NCBI GenBank assembly: GCA_964446745.1
Contig: CAYURR010000177.1
Location: 1 to 6,060, forward strand
DNA: 6,060 nucleotides
From: CAYURR01 sp964446745
GTDB taxonomy: Bacteria; Bacillota; Clostridia; Lachnospirales; WQUN01
Reading direction: 5' to 3'
In this document: positions 1-5,010 of the stretch, in pieces
Numbering within the stretch: position 1 is the first letter of the stretch
Layout of the letters: each line of letters begins with the position of its first letter
Program-made: the position numbers and the translations under genes
The notes under the pieces: model-generated
What the model was told of the DNA's origin: nothing
The model's input: the letters and a program-made list of their open reading frames with translations, nothing else
The model's database searches: none

Positions 1-207
1 AAGCTGAGCTTTAAAGAGCGCTTGTTTTGTATGCTTGCATATATGCCCAAGGCCACCGTTCAGGCGGCCATCGGTTCTATACCTCTATCCATGGGGCTTG
101 CTTGCGGAAACATCGTGCTGACGATGGCGGTCGTTTCGATATTATTAACCGCGCCGTTGGGCGCGTTGCTTATAGAGCAATCATATAAAAGGCTGTTGCA
201 AAAATAA
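1..207 (+). CDS. Cation:proton antiporter, NhaP/CPA1-like (C-terminal part)
   Basis: Only the last 68 codons are present; the frame is open from base 1 and ends at TAA 205-207. The visible protein has a short basic stretch (KLSFKER), then the run YMPKATVQAAIGSIPL, then a hydrophobic segment ending in TAPLGALLIEQSYKRLLQK. The order 'PKATVQAAIG ... TAPLGA' followed by a short basic tail is characteristic of the end of bacterial NhaP-type (CPA1) sodium/proton exchangers, which swap cytoplasmic Na+ or K+ for external H+ in the inner membrane. The short tail means no C-terminal regulatory (TrkA-C or CNMP) domain is present. The internal ATG at 31 is not a credible start, because the family signature is already under way there. 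It converges on the iron-sulfur membrane protein and ends in a shared terminator. The family is fairly secure; the transported ion is not determinable. Confidence 0.82.
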   Translation, partial: KLSFKERLFCMLAYMPKATVQAAIGSIPLSMGLACGNIVLTMAVVSILLTAPLGALLIEQSYKRLLQK

Positions 208-272
208 ATAATACCACGGATAACCCCATATGAAATGGCTTATCCGTGGTAAATTTTTATTTAGCAACAGCC
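191..272. terminator. Bidirectional terminator inside a 33-bp imperfect inverted repeat
   Basis: The core stem is a perfect 12 bp (TACCACGGATAA at 212-223 against TTATCCGTGGTA at 240-251) with a 16-base loop. AATTTTTATTTA follows on the plus strand, and a similar T-rich run follows on the minus strand. It can therefore end both the antiporter and the convergent iron-sulfur gene. The symmetry goes further: GGCTGTTGC (191-199) pairs with GCAACAGCC (264-272) in exact register, giving two 33-base arms that match at 27 positions. Those outer 9 bases lie inside the last codons of both genes. Confidence 0.85.
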
Positions 273-817
273 GGTTTTATATATGCCTCCGAAACAGTTG
301 CGATCGGACATATCGTGCACCATGTCCTCGGCTTGAAAACCAAAGCCAACACAAAGCCGATGGTCGTAGTAGTCAACATCATCGAATAGAACCGGTAAGA
401 CAAATGAAGCAGCCAGTCCGGGGATGATATTGTAAATAGCTGCGGTAGTCCGCTTAACGGGATCAAGAGCAAAAAACGCAATGAGGCCATGGGTGGCCTG
501 CCTTTTGCTACAGCGATCGTCGTAATAATGATGATGACTAGACTAATACAGAAATAACCGAGCATTATACACTTCATCGGCCCCTTGATAAAAAACCGCG
601 GTGTCTTTTGCGACCACTTACCGGTCGCCCTGCCGCAGGTCGAGTACAAACACGCCCTCGGGCAATAACCTTGACACCATGTTTTTTTCCTATTCTTAAA
701 CAACAAGAATAGTGGTATGCCCATACAGACAAGCCCCAGTAACGCGAAATGGATATTGATCATACCAAGCGCAAAATAGGTAAGCGTTATCAGGAACAGA
801 TATTTGTTATATTTCAT
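257..817 (-). CDS. Polytopic membrane protein with 4Fe-4S-type cysteine motifs (NapH/YccM-like)
   Basis: A 186-residue protein. It has N-terminal hydrophobic segments (about 6-39), a cytoplasmic-looking loop opening with W47-C48-Q-G-Y-C52-P and further cysteines C56 and C61, a hydrophobic span at about 85-104, another at about 114-128, one at about 146-161, and a final loop with T-W-C167-T-I-C170-P. Paired 'WCxxxCP' and 'WCxxCP' motifs just after membrane spans occur in NapH/NosR/YccM/CcoG-like membrane electron-transfer proteins. No full CxxCxxCxxxCP ferredoxin motif is present, so a cluster might be held by C48, C52, C167 and C170 together; that is inference. The start is supported by AAAGGGGGGAG on the minus strand (bases 832-822), 6 bases from the ATG. 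A sigma-A-like promoter lies just upstream. It is probably monocistronic, converging on the antiporter and diverging from the small glycine-rich ORF. Electron donor and acceptor are unknown. Confidence 0.75.
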   Translation of the reverse strand: MKYNKYLFLITLTYFALGMINIHFALLGLVCMGIPLFLLFKNRKKTWCQGYCPRACLYSTCGRATGKWSQKTPRFFIKGPMKCIMLGYFCISLVIIIITTIAVAKGRPPMASLRFLLLIPLSGLPQLFTISSPDWLLHLSYRFYSMMLTTTTIGFVLALVFKPRTWCTICPIATVSEAYIKPAVAK

Positions 818-840
818 TGAGCTCCCCCCTTTATAAGCCC

Positions 841-869
841 AGTATAGCCTTTGTAATGTAATGTTTCAG
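841..869 (-). promoter_or_regulatory. Putative promoter of the iron-sulfur membrane protein gene
   Basis: Read on the minus strand, CTGAAA (plus 864-869; 4 of 6 to TTGACA) is followed after exactly 17 bases by TATACT (plus 841-846; 5 of 6 to TATAAT). Transcription would start near 834, giving a very short leader that barely contains the ribosome site. Prediction by eye only. Confidence 0.5.
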
Positions 870-921
870 TGACTTTGTTACAGAGCATTGAACACAGAAA
901 TAGAAAACTTTAAACACAATA

Positions 922-949
922 TTGACAAAATTATCGGCTATCCTTTAAG
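922..949 (+). promoter_or_regulatory. Putative promoter of the small glycine-rich ORF
   Basis: A perfect TTGACA lies at 922-927. TTTAAG at 944-949 (4 of 6 to TATAAT) follows after 16 bases. The -35 is strong and the -10 weak, which may suggest dependence on an activator or an extra factor. It lies in the divergent region about 50-75 bases upstream of the ATG at 996. An inverted repeat sits between this site and the ribosome site. Confidence 0.45.
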
Positions 950-951
950 CA

Positions 952-972
952 GATAACAACCAGACAGTTATC
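952..972. repeat. Short inverted repeat in the small-ORF leader
   Basis: GATAAC (952-957) and GTTATC (967-972) form a perfect 6-bp inverted repeat around a 9-base spacer. It lies just after the putative -10 and ends 8 bases before the AAGGAGGT ribosome site. It could be a dimeric-repressor operator or a weak 5' hairpin. Six-base arms can occur by chance, so support is modest. Confidence 0.3.
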
Positions 973-995
973 AAAATATAAAGGAGGTCATTCGC

Positions 996-1169
996 ATGAC
1001 AAGTTTAAAGAAAGCCATAGCTATAGGAACAGTTGCCGGCTCGTACCTAACCACCGGCACAAGACCCGGCACAGGCAGAGGCGCAGGTGGTTCCGGACAG
1101 TTACTCGGTATCGGTGGAAAGGGATTGCAAGACGGTTCATGCTACACGACCCAGTCGCAAACAAATTAA
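996..1169 (+). CDS. Small glycine-rich protein, 57 aa, function unknown
   Basis: ATG 996-998 opens a 57-codon frame ending at TAA 1167-1169. It is preceded by AAGGAGGT (981-988) at 7 bases, a near-ideal Shine-Dalgarno. The product starts MTSLKKAIAIGTVAGSYLTT: two lysines and then a weakly hydrophobic stretch that could be a membrane-associating or leader-like helix, but no clear cleavage site. Residues 21-47 are extremely glycine-rich (12 of 27), with TRPGTGRGAGGSG and LGIGGKG, then DGSCYTT with the only cysteine (C49) and a polar tail. It has its own likely promoter and a strong terminator, so it reads as an independent short transcript. It diverges from the iron-sulfur membrane protein, and the two may be functionally linked. 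I do not recognise the family. A peptide precursor, a small membrane-associated protein or a structural glycine-rich peptide are all possible; none is shown. That it is a real gene rests on the ribosome site and the terminator. Confidence 0.68.
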   Translation: MTSLKKAIAIGTVAGSYLTTGTRPGTGRGAGGSGQLLGIGGKGLQDGSCYTTQSQTN

Positions 1170-1180
1170 ATAACCTACAC

Positions 1181-1223
1181 AAAATGGGGCGATCAGTTGA
1201 TAAACTGATCGCCCCATTTTTTT
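1181..1223 (+). terminator. Rho-independent terminator after the small ORF
   Basis: There is a perfect 18-bp stem (1181-1198 against 1203-1220) with the tetraloop GATA. Its GC-rich core is TGGGGCGATCAG, and a run of seven T (1217-1223) closes it. It starts 12 bases after the small-ORF stop and insulates the sugar operon from the upstream transcript. Confidence 0.93.
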
Positions 1224-1307
1224 ATGAAACAGCAATTCGTCAACAGGATCTGTGCCGCAGCTGGGCAATGTCATGAACAGTGCAAAAAGGCAATCCCAAC
1301 AATACAT

Positions 1308-1338
1308 TTGTGTAATGTACCCTCCAAACCGCTATGAT
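1308..1338 (+). promoter_or_regulatory. Weak candidate promoter of the sugar-uptake operon
   Basis: The best -10 in the 169 bases between the terminator and the binding-protein gene is TATGAT (1333-1338; 5 of 6). Upstream, TTGTGT (1308-1313) is a poor -35 at a long 19-base spacing, so this may be an activator-dependent promoter. No convincing catabolite-responsive element or riboswitch fold was found. The rest of 1224-1392 shows only an imperfect CTTGT/ACAAG repeat (1361-1378) next to the ribosome site. Confidence 0.3.
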
Positions 1339-1392
1339 ATTATTACCTCACTGAAATATTCTTGTAATTATTCACAAGAAAGGGAGATGAAT

Positions 1393-3120
1393 GTGAGAAA
1401 GGCATTAGCAATTATTACGACATTGTTTCTTGTTGTGGGGTTGACCGGGTGCGGTGCAAACAAAACGCAGACGCAGCAACCGGCCTCAAACACGGCTACA
1501 GAAACCGAAACAAAAACCGATACAAAAACCGAAACTGCAGCAGAAACAAAAACGGAGGCAGAAAACACCGATGCAACCGAAGTGGCAGTATCCAGTCAAC
1601 CGACGTTCAGAAGCCCATGGGCAGAGCAAAACAATATCCCTGATGCCATGTACAAGTACCCGATGGAGGGTAACCCGTCTGTAACATGGTTCTTCCCGAT
1701 GGATGCGTTTATTTCTATCGGCTGCAAAGACTTCAATACCCATGAGGTGTTCCAAGAGGTCCAAAAACGCACAGGTATTAATATCAAGTTTCAATCCCCG
1801 CCTGTCGGTGAGTTTGACCAGACATTTAACCTGATGGTAGCGGCAAACGAATACACAGACATCATCACATGGTCAAATGTGTATAAGGGTGGTGTCACAG
1901 CCGGTATCGAGGACGGCGTTTACTACGACCACAAGGATATCATCGATCAATACAGCCCCAATTACAAGTACTATCGTGAATCTGACGAGCTTCGCAGAAA
2001 GACAACGATGAACGATCAGGGTCAGGTATTGGGATACTACAACCTTTCGCCTTATTCCGAGTGGATGTGGTTGGGTCTGTTGATTAAAAAGGACGCATTG
2101 GATAAGACAGGTCTACCGGTACCCGAAACCATAGAAGATTGGGATGTATTCTTTGAGGCACTCAAGAATGCGGGTTACAAAGGCGCATACACAACAGGAA
2201 ACAAATCTATGCTCGAATGGATGGGTTCTTTCAACGCTGGATACGGTGCATTTGAATGGCTCTTTGTAGATGAAAACGGCAAGGCCGCATTCGGACCCAT
2301 ACAACCGGGTGTTAAGGATTGGTTAGCAAAGTATCGCGAGTGGTTTGAAAAGGGTTATATAGACAAGGAATTTGCTTCACGTGACTGGAGCAACATGATG
2401 GCATATGCGCAGACGGATGATTGCGCAGTCATCACGGACTCGCCTGATACCATGTGGGGTATCTGGAAAACAGACATAAGCAAGGATTTTGTAGGTGCAA
2501 ACAATGCGGTATTGAACAAAGGCGACAAACCTAAGACCGTATACCTGCACCCCAAGAACGGCGGATGGGAAACATCTATAACAACACAGGCTAAGAATGT
2601 TGAAGCTGCGGCAAGGCTCCTTGACTACGGCTATACATTTGATGGTTATGAGCTGTATAACTTTGGTTTGCAGGGCAAAACCCATGAAGTAGACGATCAG
2701 GGTAAGCCTTTCTATCAGAAGGACAGCGCGATGTGGAACGAAAATGATGATGTACCGCTATCCAACCGCGTATGGAAGTACAAAATCCACCAAGGACCGT
2801 TTATCCGTGAAGAGCACAACTCCAATCCAATGATTGTTATGGAAGGCTCATATTCGGGTGCAATCCGCAAGCAATGGACCGATGCAACCGACGCAAAGTA
2901 CAACTTCCCTCCGGTTACACTGTTACCTACGCAAACCACCAGAGAGGCCGAATTGGGTTCGGTATACTCGGCAAGGCGTAATGAGGTCTTTACCAAGATT
3001 GTATATGGCGAGCTTCCCCTGTCTGCATTCGACGACTATGTAACAGAGGTCAAGAATAACGGCTTTGACGAATGGCTCGGTATGTGGCAAGCCGCATTGG
3101 ATCGTTTCAACGCAAGATAA
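1393..3120 (+). CDS. Extracellular solute-binding lipoprotein of an LplABC-type sugar ABC transporter
   Basis: Product of 575 residues counted from GTG 1393. Residues 1-20 form a lipoprotein signal: V(M)RK, a hydrophobic core, then lipobox L17-T18-G19-C20. A Thr/Glu/Lys linker (about 21-69) tethers the domain to the membrane. The binding domain begins near residue 94 (NPSVTWFFP); FQEVQKRTGINIKF, LMVAANEYTDII and LLIKKDALDKTGLPVPETIEDW-like segments fit family-1 binding proteins of the LplA/YtcQ type, which capture oligosaccharides outside the cell. Length is normal for that group (roughly 500-580). Start choice: AAAGGGAG ends at 1386, leaving 6 bases before GTG 1393 but none before ATG 1387, so GTG is preferred. 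ATG 1387 would add only Met-Asn. An in-frame extension back to 1252 lacks a ribosome site and would bury the signal peptide. It is the first gene of the operon, followed by two permeases and a GH43 enzyme, which suggests a plant-polysaccharide oligosaccharide ligand. The exact sugar is unknown. Confidence 0.9.
   Translation: MRKALAIITTLFLVVGLTGCGANKTQTQQPASNTATETETKTDTKTETAAETKTEAENTDATEVAVSSQPTFRSPWAEQNNIPDAMYKYPMEGNPSVTWFFPMDAFISIGCKDFNTHEVFQEVQKRTGINIKFQSPPVGEFDQTFNLMVAANEYTDIITWSNVYKGGVTAGIEDGVYYDHKDIIDQYSPNYKYYRESDELRRKTTMNDQGQVLGYYNLSPYSEWMWLGLLIKKDALDKTGLPVPETIEDWDVFFEALKNAGYKGAYTTGNKSMLEWMGSFNAGYGAFEWLFVDENGKAAFGPIQPGVKDWLAKYREWFEKGYIDKEFASRDWSNMMAYAQTDDCAVITDSPDTMWGIWKTDISKDFVGANNAVLNKGDKPKTVYLHPKNGGWETSITTQAKNVEAAARLLDYGYTFDGYELYNFGLQGKTHEVDDQGKPFYQKDSAMWNENDDVPLSNRVWKYKIHQGPFIREEHNSNPMIVMEGSYSGAIRKQWTDATDAKYNFPPVTLLPTQTTREAELGSVYSARRNEVFTKIVYGELPLSAFDDYVTEVKNNGFDEWLGMWQAALDRFNAR
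1510..1556 (+). repeat. Degenerate 12-bp tandem repeat in the linker of the binding protein
   Basis: ACAAAAACCGA occurs at 1510-1520 and 1522-1532 with a 12-base period, and a variant, ACAAAAACGGA, at 1546-1556. It encodes the alternating Thr-Glu/Asp-Thr-Lys pattern of the flexible linker after the lipid anchor. Units are multiples of three, so slippage would alter linker length without breaking the frame. Confidence 0.7.
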
Positions 3121-3133
3121 TAAATTGCAACTG

Positions 3134-3177
3134 ACGGACTTAGCAGAGAAGTCTGCCTAAGTCCGTATTCTTTCTTC
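3134..3177 (+). terminator. Intercistronic hairpin, likely attenuator or mRNA stabiliser
   Basis: ACGGACTTAG (3134-3143) pairs perfectly with CTAAGTCCGT (3157-3166). A further CAGA/TCTG stem forms after a one-base bulge, with loop GAAG. A pyrimidine-rich but interrupted tract (ATTCTTTCTTC) follows. It lies between the binding-protein stop and the ribosome site of the first permease. Because the U-tract is broken and the next gene has no other visible promoter, partial termination or 3'-end protection of the upstream message is more likely than full termination. Confidence 0.7.
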
Positions 3178-3189
3178 GGGGGTGATATA

Positions 3190-4104
3190 TTGTCAGGCTT
3201 AGGAGCAACGATTAAGAAAGATTTCATGAAGAATTGGGTTATATACCTTTTGGCTTTGCCTGTCATCGTCTGGTATGTGGTATTTTGCTACGGCCCTATG
3301 TGGGGTATATCCATATCGTTTGTAGATTTCAAGCCGGCCAAGGGCGTATTCGGCAGCAAATTTGTAGGGCTGTACTACTACAAATCCTTTATAAGTGACC
3401 CACTGGCGTTACGCGCGGTCGTCAATACATTCATGCTCAACCTCTGGGGATTGATATTCGGTTTCCCCGCACCAATACTGCTGGCCATCATGCTCAACGA
3501 AATACGCTTTCCCAAATACAAGCGCGTACTACAAACAGTCTCCTATATGCCGCATTTCATTTCAATCGTTGTTGTATGCGGTATGATAAACGTCTTCTCA
3601 TCCTCGGACGGACTATTTAATGCTGTGATAACAATGTTTGGCGGAGAGGCTAAGCCGCTGCTACAGGATGCAAACCTGTTTCGCCCGATATACACGCTCT
3701 CCGGTATATGGCAAGGCGTGGGCTTTGGCAGTATCATCTACCTTGCGGCCATAGCCGGTGTCAGCCTTGAACTCTATGAAAGCGCAGTCATTGATGGTGC
3801 GAGCCGCATCCGCCAGATATGGCATATTACTTTGCCTGCCATCCGACCTACCATTGCCATTATGTTTATATTGGCCATCGGCGGTATGTTGGGTTCTAAC
3901 TACGAGAAGATTATATTACTCTACAACCCCTTGACCATGGAAAAGGCCGACGTCATCGGTTCCTTTGTATACAGGCGCGGCTTGCGGGAAAATAACCCCA
4001 GCTACGCAACCGCTGTTGGCACACTCAACTCTATCTTCAATTTCCTGTTTCTGTGGATTGCCAATACGATCTCAAGCAGGATGAGCGATACCAGTTTATG
4101 GTAA
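3190..4104 (+). CDS. ABC transporter permease, LplB-type (sugar importer)
   Basis: A 304-residue inner-membrane permease with about six hydrophobic spans (near 17-37, 77-104, 118-136, 171-191, 219-237 and 280-296). The ABC-ATPase docking loop (EAA motif) is at 197-217: E197-S-A-V-I-D202-G203-A, ending in L215-P216. The opening KNWVIYLLALPVIVWYVVFCYGPMWG, the segments NEIRFPKYKR and YMPHFIS, and the ending SSRMSDTSLW are typical of LplB/YteP-type permeases (COG4209 group), and the length is normal. The start is TTG: GGGGG (3178-3182) lies 7 bases upstream, and no in-frame ATG sits nearer the ribosome site. It pairs with the next gene as a heterodimeric channel fed by the upstream binding lipoprotein. 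No ATPase gene is seen; a shared MsmX/MsmK-type ATPase is the usual arrangement. Substrate not determined. Confidence 0.92.
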   Translation: MSGLGATIKKDFMKNWVIYLLALPVIVWYVVFCYGPMWGISISFVDFKPAKGVFGSKFVGLYYYKSFISDPLALRAVVNTFMLNLWGLIFGFPAPILLAIMLNEIRFPKYKRVLQTVSYMPHFISIVVVCGMINVFSSSDGLFNAVITMFGGEAKPLLQDANLFRPIYTLSGIWQGVGFGSIIYLAAIAGVSLELYESAVIDGASRIRQIWHITLPAIRPTIAIMFILAIGGMLGSNYEKIILLYNPLTMEKADVIGSFVYRRGLRENNPSYATAVGTLNSIFNFLFLWIANTISSRMSDTSLW

Positions 4105-4116
4105 GGAGGTTACAGG

Positions 4117-5010
4117 ATGTTTAAGAGAAAAACCCTCGGAGACTCGATCTTTGACATAGCAAACTTTACATTGTTGACATTACTTATAATAGTAATAATC
4201 TATCCGATAATCTACATTGTCTTTGCATCATTTAGTGATCCGTTCCTGCTCAAGCAAAACCGCAGCTTCCTATTTGCTCCATTGGGTTTTACATTGGGCG
4301 GATACAAACTTGTATTGGATGACCCCGGTATCGTCACGGGCTACCTGAACTCAATTTTCTATGTAGTAACCGGTGTCGCACTCAACATGGTGCTGACATG
4401 TATCGGCGCGTTTGTACTGAGCCGTCGGGAGCTCTTTTGGAAAAAGCCTTTAATGCTGCTAATTACATTTACCATGTTTTTTGGCGGCGGATTGATACCG
4501 TTTTATCTGCTGGTTCGTGACCTTGGTATGAACAATAGCTGGTTGGCATTGATCATCCCATACGGTATCAACACTTGGAATATGATCATTCTGCGTACAG
4601 GCTTTTCGGCAATACCATTGGAGCTGGAGGAAGCTGCGCATATAGATGGTGCGGGGCATCTACGTATCTTTGTGCAAATCATCCTGCCCCTGTCCAAGGC
4701 AACGTTAGCCGTTATCCTGCTCTACTATGTGGTCGGAGCGTGGAATTCATGGTTCCCGGCTATGATATTTTTAAAGGATCGCATAAAATACCCACTCCAA
4801 CTGGTTATCCGTGAAATACTCGTCATGAACGATATGAGCAATATGCAACAAAATGCCAACGTCTCGAGTCTGTTTACAGCGTCCACATCCTTCAGGGAAC
4901 TGGTTAAGTATTCAACAATCGTTATATCAAGCTTTCCGATCATGATGTTCTACCCGTTTGTGCAAAAGTACTTTGTATCCGGTGTCATGCTCGGTTCATT
5001 AAAAGGATGA
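4117..5010 (+). CDS. ABC transporter permease, LplC/YtcP-type (sugar importer)
   Basis: A 297-residue inner-membrane permease and partner of the preceding gene. Hydrophobic spans lie near 16-38, 77-101, 111-133, 140-160, 192-213 and 266-282. The EAA loop spans 171-191: E171-E-A-A174-H-I-D177-G178-A-G, ending in L190-P191. The N-terminal 'YPIIYIVFASFSDP' and the C-terminal 'YPFVQKYFVSGVMLGSLKG' are hallmarks of the LplC/YtcP group in the MalG-like permease family. The start is firm: AAGGAGGT (4103-4110) overlaps the previous stop codon and leaves 6 bases before the ATG, so the two permease genes are tightly coupled. The stop codon overlaps the start of the GH43 gene (ATGA). Intact and of normal length. 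Import of an oligosaccharide is inferred from the family and the neighbours. Confidence 0.93.
   Translation: MFKRKTLGDSIFDIANFTLLTLLIIVIIYPIIYIVFASFSDPFLLKQNRSFLFAPLGFTLGGYKLVLDDPGIVTGYLNSIFYVVTGVALNMVLTCIGAFVLSRRELFWKKPLMLLITFTMFFGGGLIPFYLLVRDLGMNNSWLALIIPYGINTWNMIILRTGFSAIPLELEEAAHIDGAGHLRIFVQIILPLSKATLAVILLYYVVGAWNSWFPAMIFLKDRIKYPLQLVIREILVMNDMSNMQQNANVSSLFTASTSFRELVKYSTIVISSFPIMMFYPFVQKYFVSGVMLGSLKG

Noticed and set aside
230..427. Plus-strand ORF of 65 codons opposite the iron-sulfur gene
   Set aside because: Its ATG lies in the terminator loop, and it is the complement of a well-supported membrane protein gene. It has no ribosome site.
1326..1340. Possible catabolite-responsive element around CAAACCGCTATGA
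   Set aside because: The central CG-containing core resembles a cre site on the minus strand, but the flanking TG and CA positions do not match. Too weak to call.
1252..1392. N-terminal extension of the binding protein from ATG 1252
   Set aside because: The added 47 residues have no ribosome site at 1252, do not resemble a protein domain, and would place the lipoprotein signal peptide inside the chain. The candidate promoter also lies within this stretch.
1368..1794. Minus- and plus-strand overlapping ORFs over the linker repeat
   Set aside because: Their low-complexity Val/Ser/Phe/Cys or Lys/Arg/Asn composition is simply the linker repeat read in other frames. No ribosome sites or family motifs.
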